Counted from the stretch's first letter, positions 46,856 to 55,244 are shown. The stretch is 64,000 bases of DNA from Priestia aryabhattai (GCF_023715685.1 NZ_JAMBOQ010000003.1:930001-994000), one strand, 5' to 3'. Notes: generated by a model not told the origin, from the letters alone. Made by a program: numbers and translations.

Positions 46856-48040
46856 ATGTGTAAAAATTTATTATCTGATCATCTTCATAATTATTCTATT
46901 AAAAAGTTACAAATTCCTTCCAAACGTGCTGGTGGAGTAAAAGGAGACTTTCATCAGGTCGTTTCGTTGCTGCTGAATACTACGTATTATGATGCATTAG
47001 AAGAAAGAAATGAAAATCATCAGAGAAAAAATCAAGAAATGTTCAGCGATTTTACAGATGAAGAAATGATGTACTACTATGTCCATCAACAAAAGCATAT
47101 TCGAAAAGATCGAGAACGAAAAGAAAACACAAAGATCGAATACTTACGGATTTTGTTGCAGTATTATCAGTATGCGGTAGAAAGTGAGTCATTCTTACAA
47201 GAAGATGTAGACGATTATATTGAAGAAACCATCTTTAAAAATCTAAGACCTTGGCACATAAGGAATTATCAAATGTATTTAAGTACAGCATTGTTAGGGA
47301 AGGGTGGGAAACCTTATTCACCCGCAACTTTAGATGCCAAAATGATGATTTTAAAGAGTTTTATAAAATGGTTATATGAAGCTAAGTATATCCAGCATCC
47401 GTTACATAAAGAAATCTTGAGCATATCGCTATCTGAACATGAGATTCCGAATCGAGATTTGTATTACCATGAAGTCAAGCAGCTGTTGGACTATTATAAA
47501 GGACATCCTATCAACTATGGATTGTTAACGATGTTGGCTATGACAGGGCTTCGTGTACAAGAAATAGCCAATGCTTCGTGGGGCGATGTGTATCTAGACA
47601 GTTTAAGTGGCCATTATCGATTAAGAGGAGTCGGTAAGGGTGGAAAGAAATTTGATAAGTTGCTTCATCCATCTTTATATGAACGAATCCTTGCCTTTAG
47701 AGCACGACGCCATGTCAGTACGGCCTTAAATACAAGTGATCAAGGACCATTATTTCCAGCCAAAGACGGAGGATATTATCATTATAAGAACTTAAGTAAT
47801 TATATTGTGCGTATTATTGAACGAATGGAGTTACCTTTTGTGAAAGAACGGACTGACAGGATTACGCCTCATTATTTTCGTCATTTTTATGCGATTTATA
47901 GTAGGCAGCAGGGAGCAGATATCTTCTTAATTCAAAAAGAGCTTGGCCATAGTGACCGGAAAACAACCGAGCGATATCTGGAAAAGGTTCTGCAGCGAGA
48001 ACAAGAAATTGGACTGATGTGGAAGGAAGAAGAATTCTAA
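46856..48040 (+). CDS. tyrosine recombinase / integrase
   Basis: 394 residues. An N-terminal SAM-like core-binding domain (residues 70-190; KIEYLRILLQYYQYAV) is followed by the catalytic domain with all expected residues: Arg in AMTGLRVQEIA, Lys in GVGKGGKKFD, His-x-x-Arg in TPHYFRHFYAIY, His in LGHSDRKTT, and Tyr in RYLEKV. Enzymes like this act on dif-like sites or resolve Tn3 relatives (TnpI). A Tn3 relic lies 660 bp upstream. No RBS is visible before ATG 46856, so its promoter may have been lost. Confidence 0.85.
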   Translation: MCKNLLSDHLHNYSIKKLQIPSKRAGGVKGDFHQVVSLLLNTTYYDALEERNENHQRKNQEMFSDFTDEEMMYYYVHQQKHIRKDRERKENTKIEYLRILLQYYQYAVESESFLQEDVDDYIEETIFKNLRPWHIRNYQMYLSTALLGKGGKPYSPATLDAKMMILKSFIKWLYEAKYIQHPLHKEILSISLSEHEIPNRDLYYHEVKQLLDYYKGHPINYGLLTMLAMTGLRVQEIANASWGDVYLDSLSGHYRLRGVGKGGKKFDKLLHPSLYERILAFRARRHVSTALNTSDQGPLFPAKDGGYYHYKNLSNYIVRIIERMELPFVKERTDRITPHYFRHFYAIYSRQQGADIFLIQKELGHSDRKTTERYLEKVLQREQEIGLMWKEEEF

Positions 48041-48129
48041 TATTATCATTAACAAGAGCATAACTACATTAAAAACAGTTGGTCCACAAATAATTTATGC
48101 TCTTTCTGTTCGAATTGTCATATGTTTTT

Positions 48130-48157
48130 AGTTACCATAATGGCTCATTTAAGAAGA
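48130..48157 (-). repeat. dif-like site 8
   Basis: On the minus strand: arm TCTTCTTAAAT, spacer GAGCCA, XerD-like arm TTATGGTAACT. The first arm and spacer overlap the stop codon of the peptide gene at 48145-48279. It lies 90 bp after the tyrosine recombinase gene. Confidence 0.5.
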
Positions 48158-48279
48158 TGTACTTCATCCATAGGGCTTTCTTCATTAGAATTAGATGTTG
48201 TCTTGACACTAATTCCAGAAACAAATATAGGAGCTAATCCTACCATTAGAAACAAAGCTAATAATAGTTTCTTTTTCAT
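48145..48279 (-). CDS. 44-residue secreted peptide precursor
   Basis: ATG 48279 has a perfect AAGGAGG site. MKKKLLLALFLMVGLAPIFVSG is a signal peptide, and about 22 residues (KTTSNSNEESPMDEVHLLK) remain. The size and layout recall Phr signalling peptide precursors, but no rap gene is near. The recA terminator separates it from recA. The function is unknown. Confidence 0.6.
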   Translation of the reverse strand: MKKKLLLALFLMVGLAPIFVSGISVKTTSNSNEESPMDEVHLLK

Positions 48280-48307
48280 GAAAACCTCCTTTGTTATTTT
48301 CTTACAA

Positions 48308-48357
48308 TCAAAAACACCCCAATCATGAGAGTTTCTTTGTCTAACAATTGGGGTGCA
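48308..48357 (-). terminator. recA terminator
   Basis: CACCCCAATTG and TGATTGGGGTG on the minus strand form a stem followed by TTTTTG. Confidence 0.7.
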
Positions 48358-48388
48358 GTTCAAGCCGTGGGAAAGGTGTTTTATGCTT

Positions 48389-49420
48389 TTATTGGTTTTC
48401 GTTTTCGTTATCAATACCATTATCGTTGTTAGTATTATTACTATATTTGAAATCAATAATGCTTTTTCTAATTTCTTCTCTAATTTCAGGGTTTTCTTTT
48501 AAGAAAATCTTAGCGTTTTCTCGTCCCTGTCCTAAACGTTCCTCATTATAAGCAAACCAAGATCCAGACTTTTGAACAATATCTACTTCAGAACCAATAT
48601 CTAAGATTTCCCCTTCTTTTGAGATACCTTCTCCATACATAATATCTACTTCAGCAATGCGAAAAGGAGGTGCCATCTTATTTTTGACTACTTTAATTCT
48701 TGTTTTATTACCAACTATGTCATTTCCTAGTTTAAGTTGTTCAGCGCGGCGAACCTCAAGACGAACGGAAGAATAGAATTTTAGTGCTCTTCCACCTGGC
48801 GTTGTTTCCGGATTTCCAAACATAACGCCTACTTTCTCCCTGATTTGGTTGATGAAGATAGCAATGGTTTTAGACTTATTGATTGCTCCAGATAGTTTAC
48901 GAAGAGCTTGAGACATCAAACGAGCTTGTAGACCTACGTGAGAATCTCCCATTTCTCCTTCAATTTCTTTTTGTGGCACTAATGCTGCTACTGAGTCAAC
49001 AACAATAATATCAACAGCACCACTTCTAACTAATGCTTCGGCAATTTCAAGTGCCTGTTCACCAGTATCTGGTTGCGATAACAGTAACTCATCAATATCT
49101 ACACCTAGTTTTCTCGCGTAAACTGGATCAAGTGCGTGTTCAGCATCAATAAAGGCAGCTCGACCTCCATTTTTTTGTACTTCTGCAATTGCGTGTAAGG
49201 AAACTGTTGTTTTACCTGAACTTTCGGGTCCGTAAACTTCCATAATTCTTCCTTTAGGATAACCATTAATTCCAAGAGCTATATCTAACGCTAATGAGCC
49301 TGAGCTAGATGCCTCAACTTTCGTATGTGTGCCTTCTCCCATCTTAATAACTGATCCTTTACCGAATTGTTTTTCAATTTGTTTTAGAGCCATATCTAGT
49401 GCTGCTTGTTTATCATTCAT
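48389..49420 (-). CDS. recA: RecA recombinase, stand-alone copy
   Basis: 343 residues, full length: Walker A GPESSGKT at residues 64-71, Walker [14 protein letters not shown] loop [36 protein letters not shown]. The acidic, Asn-rich tail is typical. RecA forms the strand-exchange filament and triggers LexA cleavage. The chromosomal recA of Bacillus normally follows cinA; here it is alone with its own SOS promoter and terminator, so it is probably the second recA known in P. megaterium. Confidence 0.95.
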   Translation of the reverse strand: MNDKQAALDMALKQIEKQFGKGSVIKMGEGTHTKVEASSSGSLALDIALGINGYPKGRIMEVYGPESSGKTTVSLHAIAEVQKNGGRAAFIDAEHALDPVYARKLGVDIDELLLSQPDTGEQALEIAEALVRSGAVDIIVVDSVAALVPQKEIEGEMGDSHVGLQARLMSQALRKLSGAINKSKTIAIFINQIREKVGVMFGNPETTPGGRALKFYSSVRLEVRRAEQLKLGNDIVGNKTRIKVVKNKMAPPFRIAEVDIMYGEGISKEGEILDIGSEVDIVQKSGSWFAYNEERLGQGRENAKIFLKENPEIREEIRKSIIDFKYSNNTNNDNGIDNENENQ

Positions 49421-49583
49421 AATTTGAAACCTCCGATTGTTATTACGTTTACAATAAACGACAATGTATTTCGATAAATAATAAGAGTTGGCTCAAATGT
49501 TTTTGCTCCGTGCGAAAACATTTTGTGTTTAACTGTCTTGGTTTGTTCTGTTATCCCTTTATTCAGCTCTAAACCCTTCTTAT

Positions 49584-49597
49584 CGAACGTTTGTTCT
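49584..49597 (-). promoter_or_regulatory. LexA (DinR) box of recA
   Basis: CGAACGTTTGTTCT fits the Bacillus SOS box CGAAC-N4-GTTCG except at its last base. It starts 9 bases after the -10 element, where it would cover the transcription start. Confidence 0.85.
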
Positions 49598-49606
49598 TGA
49601 GGTGTA

Positions 49607-49635
49607 ATCATACAATAAACGCATCTAGTTGTAAA
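49607..49635 (-). promoter_or_regulatory. sigma-A promoter of recA
   Basis: On the minus strand: TTTACA (49630-49635), 17 bases, TATGAT (49607-49612). It predicts a recA leader of about 180 bases, so the small frame within 49417-49611 is leader and not a gene. Confidence 0.8.
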
Positions 49636-49805
49636 GGCAAAAGTTTTCTACAAACTAGCTGAAAAAATATCTTATATTTATAAAAAGTAAGCTTATACTT
49701 TTACTTTTATATAAGTTAAATTAAATAAGTAACAATAGGTGACGTTACTTTATGGGCAGCCTATTTTGTTAGTTCATGTGGCAATAAATTTTATATCAAT
49801 GAACT

Positions 49806-49822
49806 AGTTTTACTATTTACTC
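49806..49822 (+). repeat. 17-bp arm inverted to part of the 65-bp element
   Basis: AGTTTTACTATTTACTC is an exact inverted match to 50007-50023. The two bracket about 185 bp of AT-rich DNA. Confidence 0.6.
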
Positions 49823-49992
49823 CTATATATAAAATACGTTGTTTTTATATTTTATGTAAAATTAACTTTATTGAAAGTACATTAACATTAAATACTTATA
49901 CATTTTCTGGTTAGTTGCCATGAATACAACAATTTCTTAAAAGGGAAGTAGAAGATAGATTGGTGTGTGATAAGGAGTGAAAAAAGCCTATA

Positions 49993-50057
49993 TTTGTCGT
50001 CAGTGAGAGTAAATAGTAAAACTTATATTTTTTATAAAATAATTTACTGTTTACTTA
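49993..50057 (-). repeat. 65-bp element, copy 3
   Basis: On the minus strand it starts TAAGTAAACAGT and ends TGACGACAAA, in gapless alignment with copies at 3643 and 40149. The stretch 49640-50155 has no gene. Confidence 0.7.
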
Positions 50058-50159
50058 AATAACGAGGGATATAATAAGGAACAATTTAACTCTTTACTTT
50101 AAAGCGTTAAATTGTTACCATGTTATTAGACAATCTTTCTTTTAGTGTTATTCCTTAGC

Positions 50160-50200
50160 CAGAAAAGCACAAATCACATATAGTGGTTTGTGCTTTTTTG
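50160..50200. terminator. hairpin terminator
   Basis: AAAAGCACAAATCA and TGGTTTGTGCTTTT form a stem with a T-run. It is close to the 3' end of the alpha/beta hydrolase gene. Confidence 0.65.
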
Positions 50201-50267
50201 TAGCTACGTAATATCTTACTTAATGCCAAATAAATAATTAGAAGCCCGAATAAAATAAGTACACTTT

Positions 50268-51014
50268 TTACTCCTTCATAAAGCCAGTAATTTGACGATA
50301 CAGCTTTTCAGGACGAGTCAAATTAACCATATGATCAGCATCTGGAATTTCTATGATTCGAGCGTCTGAGTGCTTGCGAATGTAATTGGCAACACGAAGG
50401 TTATCGGGTGAATCCTCCTTACCGATTATCAATAATGTTTTGGACGTCAATTCTTCTAATCTTTCGATGGCTGGTCGTTGCGGCCAAATTAATTTAACAG
50501 CCGGCCATTCAAACATTCGGTTCATATGGTGCCGGAGCATTTGAACCATCAAATCCCAGTGAGGACTCGCCGTTACAACACGATAAGATGGATCACTGAG
50601 CAAAAGCTCAACCATCTTATCGATATCAGGAGCAGCTTCATGAATCTTCTTTATATTCTCTTCAAATTCCTTTGAATAGCTAAACCCAGATAATCCAGGC
50701 GCAACCAAAACAAGTTTTGAAACCCTTTCAGGATAATTCAGAGCGAACTCAGTGGCAATTTGGCCACCCATTGAGTGACCCATGAGTGTCGCCTGATTGA
50801 TTTCTAGATGATCAAGTAGTGACAGCAAATCTTCAATAGGGTTGACATCTTCTAAAGGGGACGGTGATTTTCCAGTCCCACGTCCGTCAAAAGAAACGAC
50901 CTTGTAGTGTTTCGCTAAAAGAGGTGCGACAAATGTCCAGTTCCTTATATCAGCACCACCAGTTAGGAGAACCACAGGATGACCATTACCATTAATTTCA
51001 TAATGCAAATCCAT
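50268..51014 (-). CDS. alpha/beta hydrolase
   Basis: 248 residues: oxyanion segment VVLLTGGADIRNW, FDGRGTGKSP, nucleophile GHSMGGQIA, acid IIGKEDSPDN, histidine DADHMVNLTRPE. It resembles the 3-oxoadipate enol-lactonase/esterase group. The substrate is unknown. The RBS GGAGGGGC lies just upstream. It is a single gene. Confidence 0.8.
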   Translation of the reverse strand: MDLHYEINGNGHPVVLLTGGADIRNWTFVAPLLAKHYKVVSFDGRGTGKSPSPLEDVNPIEDLLSLLDHLEINQATLMGHSMGGQIATEFALNYPERVSKLVLVAPGLSGFSYSKEFEENIKKIHEAAPDIDKMVELLLSDPSYRVVTASPHWDLMVQMLRHHMNRMFEWPAVKLIWPQRPAIERLEELTSKTLLIIGKEDSPDNLRVANYIRKHSDARIIEIPDADHMVNLTRPEKLYRQITGFMKE

Positions 51015-51364
51015 TAAAGCCCCTCCATAGAGGTACTTCCAACATGTTGAATTTCAACAATAAGATTCTTTAATTGAGAAGATAATAATTCCCTAGTTTA
51101 CATAAACACTCTTTCCGGTACATTTAAAAAAAGAGAACTCTTGTGTCACAGGAGTTCGGAGAAGTATCCTTTTTCCTTTTTATACAGTTTTTTATACATC
51201 CTTGATTTAAAGGTCTTATCTCGGTACCCAAGTGAACAGAAAATGTATAAAATTCCTGACTTATATGTTCTAGTTTCTTAAAAAAGCTCCTTTATATACA
51301 TTGTTGTGAATATAACATTATTATAGTATAAATCTACTATAATGTAACAAAGTAGGTAATTTAT

Positions 51365-51789
51365 ATGTTCAAAAGAAAAAATTTTTGATTTTATTTATTG
51401 TATTAATTTCTATTGGGTTTTTCTTTTTTATACTCAAAGACGATGGAGAAATCAAAAGAGATAATATAGAAATAGGATATAAAACAAGCGATGAATCTCA
51501 ACAAATTATTGACCCACAAAATAAAGTGGATCGAAACAAAGAGCTAATCGTCTCTTTACATTTTAAAGACAATTCAGGAAAAGAAAAACAAAATAAAATG
51601 TTTGTATTAAAATTAGCTAATATCAAGGATAAAAGCAACGTTTTGATGGAAGAAACTATTCCTAATGACGAAGGTACTTCGGGGTATGAATTCAGAATTA
51701 GTCCAGGTACACTCTCTGCAGGAAAATATCAATTTTCTTTGTATAGAGATAATAGTTTGAGCGTTCAAAAAGTCTTTACATTCAAATAA
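51365..51789 (+). pseudogene. membrane-anchored protein with an N-terminal frameshift
   Basis: ATG 51365 gives MFKRKNF and stops; one added base in the A6/T5 run at 51376-51386 would give MFKRKKFLILFIVLISIGF and then the long frame to 51789. That makes a single-span anchor followed by a soluble Ig-like domain (ELIVSLHFKDNSGKEKQ, SPGTLSAGKYQFSLYRD). The current TTG start at 51385 has no RBS. Either an indel or a sequencing error explains it. Confidence 0.6.
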
Positions 51790-51792
51790 TAG

Positions 51793-51838
51793 AGAATACG
51801 ATGTCCGTAAAAGTATACTTTTACGGACATCGTATTCT
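51793..51838. repeat. perfect 46-bp palindrome carrying CGTAAAAGTATA
   Basis: AGAATACGATGTCCG-TAAAAGTA meets its exact complement with no loop, centred between 51815 and 51816. It directly follows the stop of the anchored-protein gene and may act as a two-way terminator, though there is no T-run. Confidence 0.9.
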
Positions 51839-51932
51839 ATTTTATGGAATGTGTAGAATGTGGTAAATTAAAATGGGCGATTTATAATGTTCTTGATTAT
51901 ATTTCCAATCAAGAATTAGGGAGGGCATATAA

Positions 51933-52514
51933 ATGAAAAAAGTGTTGGTCTTTATTACAGATGGTTTTGCTGATTGGGAAGCCAGTTATGTGACCGCGGA
52001 GTTAAATAAACCAGGAACAGGATTTCAAGTTCAGACAATTGCGATTGACAAAAATCCTAAACTTTCAATGGGAGGATTGACTGTTATCCCGGATTATAGC
52101 TTACAGGACTTTTCTTTTAAATTGGAATTTGTCATGTTAATTATTCCTGGGGGAACTGGATGGAGAGAAGAGAAAAATCATCAGGTAAAGAAGCTTGTGA
52201 GTTTTTGTTTCGAAAATAACATTCCGGTTGCAGCGATTTGTGATGCAACTACCTTCTTAGGGAATCATGGATTTCTTGATTATCACAGACATACAGGTAA
52301 TTCGTTACCTTATTTAAAAGAAGGGGCACCTAATTATCGAGGTGATGAAAAATATATAGACGAACAATCTGTTAGTGATGGCTGTCTAATTACAGCTAAT
52401 GGAAGTGGTGCACTGGAATTTTCGAGAGACATTTTAAATAAATTAGATGTTTTAAAAGGTAAAGAACTAGAAGAATGGTACGATTTATTTAAAAATGGTT
52501 TTATTAAAAGGTAG
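51933..52514 (+). CDS. DJ-1/PfpI-family protein (YoaZ-like)
   Basis: 193 residues: VLVFITDGFADWEASYV with the conserved acidic residue, MLIIPGGTGWREE, and the nucleophile elbow PVAAICDATTFLG with its Cys. It is of the class I glutamine-amidotransferase-like fold; relatives act in deglycation or general stress. The RBS is AGGGAGGGC. It stands alone. Confidence 0.8.
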   Translation: MKKVLVFITDGFADWEASYVTAELNKPGTGFQVQTIAIDKNPKLSMGGLTVIPDYSLQDFSFKLEFVMLIIPGGTGWREEKNHQVKKLVSFCFENNIPVAAICDATTFLGNHGFLDYHRHTGNSLPYLKEGAPNYRGDEKYIDEQSVSDGCLITANGSGALEFSRDILNKLDVLKGKELEEWYDLFKNGFIKR

Positions 52515-52891
52515 TTACATAGATGCCTGGGTGCTCATTAATGAATTGATCTCTGCAAAGGTATTGAATAAATAGAGAAAAACATCAAATGCATGCATTT
52601 AATATGTAGAGAAACGCTCTCTGAGGAATTTAACTTTAGTTTTACATATATCATCAGATCATTCCATGCAAATTTCAGCGCTTTAGAAACTTTTGATTTC
52701 TTGCTATCAATGGATGTCATTTAAAAACATAACCCAACTTCACCAGAGTTGATTTCGTCACAGAGCAAATCTCATTACAAATATTTAGGAAAAAACGAAA
52801 TTCATCCTTCTTTTACCTAACCTTATTAAGTGACAAGGATGTAGAAGCTATGATACGTTAGCATCTCTACATATTATCTAAAAATAAGAGG

Positions 52892-53179
52892 ATGAGGTGT
52901 TTAAATATGAATAAAACTGAACTATTAGATGCAGTTGCAACAAAATCAGAACTAACGAAACAAGATTCAAAAAAGGCTGTAGATGCGTTGTTTGAGACGA
53001 TTTCAAATACGCTTGCTAAAGAAGAAAAAATTCAATTAGTTGGATTTGGTACATTTGAAATACGTGAGCGCGCAGAGCGTACAGGTCGTAACCCTCAAAC
53101 AGGTGAAGAAATGACAATTCCGGCTTCAAAGGTTCCTGCATTTAAACCAGGAAAAGAATTAAAAGAAGCTGTTAAATAA
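52892..53179 (+). CDS. hup: HU-family DNA-binding protein, copy 2
   Basis: Same length and start situation as copy 1 (likely ATG 52907). It differs from copy 1 at two residues (FEIRERAER and ASKVPAF). Many silent differences mean that selection keeps the protein. It makes the typical dimeric architectural DNA-binding protein. Having two nearly identical HU genes 10 kb apart is unusual. Confidence 0.9.
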   Translation: MRCLNMNKTELLDAVATKSELTKQDSKKAVDALFETISNTLAKEEKIQLVGFGTFEIRERAERTGRNPQTGEEMTIPASKVPAFKPGKELKEAVK

Positions 53180-53194
53180 ATATACCTTATAAGC

Positions 53195-53235
53195 AAGCCT
53201 CCTCTAGAGATAGACTTCTAAAGGGGGCTATTTTT
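53195..53235 (+). terminator. terminator after HU copy 2
   Basis: CCTCTAGAG ... CTTCTAAAGGGGG stem followed by TATTTTT, as in copy 1. Confidence 0.55.
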
Positions 53236-53274
53236 CATGGTGGAAAATTTCTAAATACTACACCAAAATATTAT

Positions 53275-53424
53275 CTAATCAAGGTTTCTATTTTCTTGAG
53301 TCGTCGTCTTAGAGTTCGAGGTAGGCTCTTCGCCAAGTCTAGGTTTCCAATTTTCTAACCTGTTTTTTAAGTAATCCTTTAAAGAATCACGTTTCTTTTT
53401 TCGTCTCTTATCCCTGTTTTTCAT
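53275..53424 (-). CDS. 49-residue very basic protein, copy 2
   Basis: MKNRDKRRKKKRDSLKDYL, same start signal as copy 1. It keeps the frame despite an extra codon near the end (KTTTQEN versus KTTQEN), which argues for real translation. Confidence 0.6.
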   Translation of the reverse strand: MKNRDKRRKKKRDSLKDYLKNRLENWKPRLGEEPTSNSKTTTQENRNLD

Positions 53425-53626
53425 AAGAACTCACCACCTTTAGGTTACTTACTAGATTCAATTTACCCTTATTATAACTATGCTAAAAAAACCACTATAT
53501 ATGCTAAATCAGGACCATCAATAATTTTGTGTAAATAAAAATTTATAAGGGTGAAAAAATAGCGAAAAGAGACTTTGACACGTTAAAGAAAGAATTACTT
53601 TATGGTAAAGAAGAAATAAATACGTA

Positions 53627-53651
53627 AAAGCACCCCTGAACGGGTGCTGTG
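53627..53651 (-). terminator. small hairpin terminator
   Basis: AGCACCC and GGGTGCT form a stem just beyond the end of the next minus-strand gene. Confidence 0.55.
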
Positions 53652-53653
53652 AA

Positions 53654-53836
53654 TTAAACTATTTCATCGTTCAGGTTTTTTAGGAACTTACTCTCTAACT
53701 CTAATTGCTTCATTCGTCGTTGTAATCCTAAATTCTCTAAGTCTTGTTCTAACTCAGAAGATAAATCAGTTCGTTCTTTAGCTTTGTCCATTAATTTTCT
53801 AGTAGTTTCCAATCTCTTTTGTTCTTTTGAATTCAT
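53654..53836 (-). CDS. small coiled-coil protein (60 aa)
   Basis: ATG 53836 has AAGGGG upstream and is preferred to the earlier ATG at 53875. The product is one long charged helix (MNSKEQKRLETTRKLMDKAK, then DLENLGLQRRMKQLELE). It is similar in character to the gene at 56043. The function is unknown. Confidence 0.55.
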   Translation of the reverse strand: MNSKEQKRLETTRKLMDKAKERTDLSSELEQDLENLGLQRRMKQLELESKFLKNLNDEIV

Positions 53837-53935
53837 ATTAACAGCCCCTTCCTTGTGACTTGCTAGATTCGACATGGCAGATGAAATATCCTGTACAAAA
53901 ACATTTACCTAGAAGTGCAAAAGCAGTACAATACA

Positions 53936-53963
53936 AAAAAACATCCGTTTAGACAGGATGTTT
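53936..53963. terminator. hairpin terminator
   Basis: AAAAAACATCC and GGATGTTTTT form a stem after the FbpB-like gene on the minus strand. Confidence 0.75.
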
Positions 53964-53974
53964 TTATTCTACTC

Positions 53975-54115
53975 TTATTTCGTTTTCATCTTTATAGCCT
54001 GCTCCTGGCGAGCTTCAATTTTTTCTTCAATCTTTTCCATGACCTTTTTATCTTCTAGTATTTTATGTCTATTTTCATTGACTAGGTTTTGAAAAGAGGG
54101 TTTCAACTTTCTCAT
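53975..54115 (-). CDS. FbpB-family small basic protein
   Basis: 46 residues: MRKLKPSFQNLVNENRHKIL, then DKKVMEKIEEKIEARQEQA. This matches the pattern of Fur-regulated basic protein B (SFxxLVxxNKxxLLxDxxxxxxIExKxE), which in B. subtilis assists the FsrA small RNA in iron sparing. I do not see a clear Fur box upstream. The RBS is modest (AAAGAAG). Confidence 0.65.
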   Translation of the reverse strand: MRKLKPSFQNLVNENRHKILEDKKVMEKIEEKIEARQEQAIKMKTK

Positions 54116-54475
54116 AATAGCACTTCTTTCTTACTGTTTAGTTTAGTCCGTAGACAAGTATGATTATAACGATTAAATGGAATAAAGCAATCATTTGCTC
54201 TCATATTGAAAAAAGAAGGGTGAAAACTTTTTCTTACAATAGTCAAATGAAGGAGGATAAGATAGCTACAAAAATGAACAATCTTTGTATCAGGCTCCTA
54301 TTTTCCGTTATTTGCTATCAATATACCTATGTGTTATACTACAATTAACTTGTTTTTGTTCGGTATAAGATTGAGAGAAGAAAAAACCTTAAACAGAAGT
54401 TTTCATCTTGAAATAGTATGATTGGGCAAGAGAGGTAATACATTTGTGGAGTAGTCCACAGCAGGAGGCAACATT

Positions 54476-54676
54476 ATGACACAAGGTACAGTAAAATGGT
54501 TTAATGCAGACAAAGGTTTCGGTTTCATTGAAATCGAAGGCGGAGACGATGTATTCGTTCATTTCAGTGCTATTCAAGGTGAAGGTTTCAAATCATTAGA
54601 AGAAGGTCAAAAAGTTACTTTTGATATCGAAGAAGGTCAACGTGGAGCACAAGCTGCTAACGTTCACAAAGCATAA
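54476..54676 (+). CDS. csp: CspA-family cold shock protein
   Basis: 66 residues with RNP-1 KGFGFIEI and RNP-2 VFVHFSAI. It is a single-stranded nucleic-acid chaperone. The RBS is AGCAGGAGG. A short stem (TGTGGA/TCCACA at 54444-54459) directly precedes the RBS and could tune translation with temperature. A strong terminator follows at 54691-54720. Confidence 0.95.
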   Translation: MTQGTVKWFNADKGFGFIEIEGGDDVFVHFSAIQGEGFKSLEEGQKVTFDIEEGQRGAQAANVHKA

Positions 54677-54690
54677 TCAAAAGTGATAAC

Positions 54691-54720
54691 AAAAAAGACT
54701 CCTATGAAGGAGTCTTTTTT
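54691..54720 (+). terminator. rho-independent terminator of csp
   Basis: AAAAAAGACTCC and GGAGTCTTTTTT form a perfect stem. Confidence 0.9.
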
Positions 54721-54940
54721 TATGGTCTTATAATCAGAAAACCATAATTTATCTAATATTACTTCAATAGAAAACCCAAACTTTTAAAAAAGCCTGGGTT
54801 TTAGTCAAGACGATCGATACAAGGTATAACTAGTTATAACATACATTAGAAATAGAAAGCAAATGTGAATACATTAACAATATTTGCAATTAAATAATAT
54901 AGTAATAATTTTTTAATCTGTGTGAAAGCATTGGTGCAAA

Positions 54941-55144
54941 TTATCTTCGATGGGGATTAAGGGGGATTTTATTAATAAGCCGTTCTCCAGCTTTCATGTG
55001 ATTTCCACACAAAGGGCATTTTTGGTGATTGTCGTAAGAGAAATCTTTTCTCATCCAGCCCTTACAATCTTCTACTGTACATTCCCAAACTTCTGTTTGT
55101 TCTTGAACTAAAGGTTCTTGATTTCTTTTACCGTAATAATACAT
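54941..55144 (-). CDS. YdjO-like cold-inducible zinc-ribbon protein
   Basis: 67 residues from ATG 55144 (AGGAGTAGTGATTAGT upstream). MYYYGKRNQE, WECTVEDCKGWMRKDFSYD and KCPLCGNHM give two cysteine pairs. In size and motif it matches B. subtilis YdjO, a protein of unknown function often found beside a csp gene. The csp gene 265 bp away supports the call. Confidence 0.8.
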   Translation of the reverse strand: MYYYGKRNQEPLVQEQTEVWECTVEDCKGWMRKDFSYDNHQKCPLCGNHMKAGERLINKIPLNPHRR

Positions 55145-55244
55145 ACTAATCACTACTCCTCTTATTATAGTATACCTTATAAAGGAGTAATAAATACGTT
55201 AAACCTTTTATTTATGTATATTCATGTGCAATACTCCCAGGGCG

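Larger units (their letters stand above)
52608..53500 (+). repeat. duplicated HU locus, copy 2
   Basis: It matches 42625-43460, with an extra 50-base piece at about 52715-52765 (AAAACATAACCCAACTTCA...) absent from copy 1. The upstream 120 bases, HU gene, terminator and convergent gene are all kept. Confidence 0.9.

Noticed and set aside
49417..49611. 64-codon frame upstream of recA
   Set aside because: It starts inside the recA -10 region, covers the LexA box and has no RBS. It is leader DNA.
54160..54348. 62-codon frame on the plus strand
   Set aside because: No RBS at its start and no plausible protein features.
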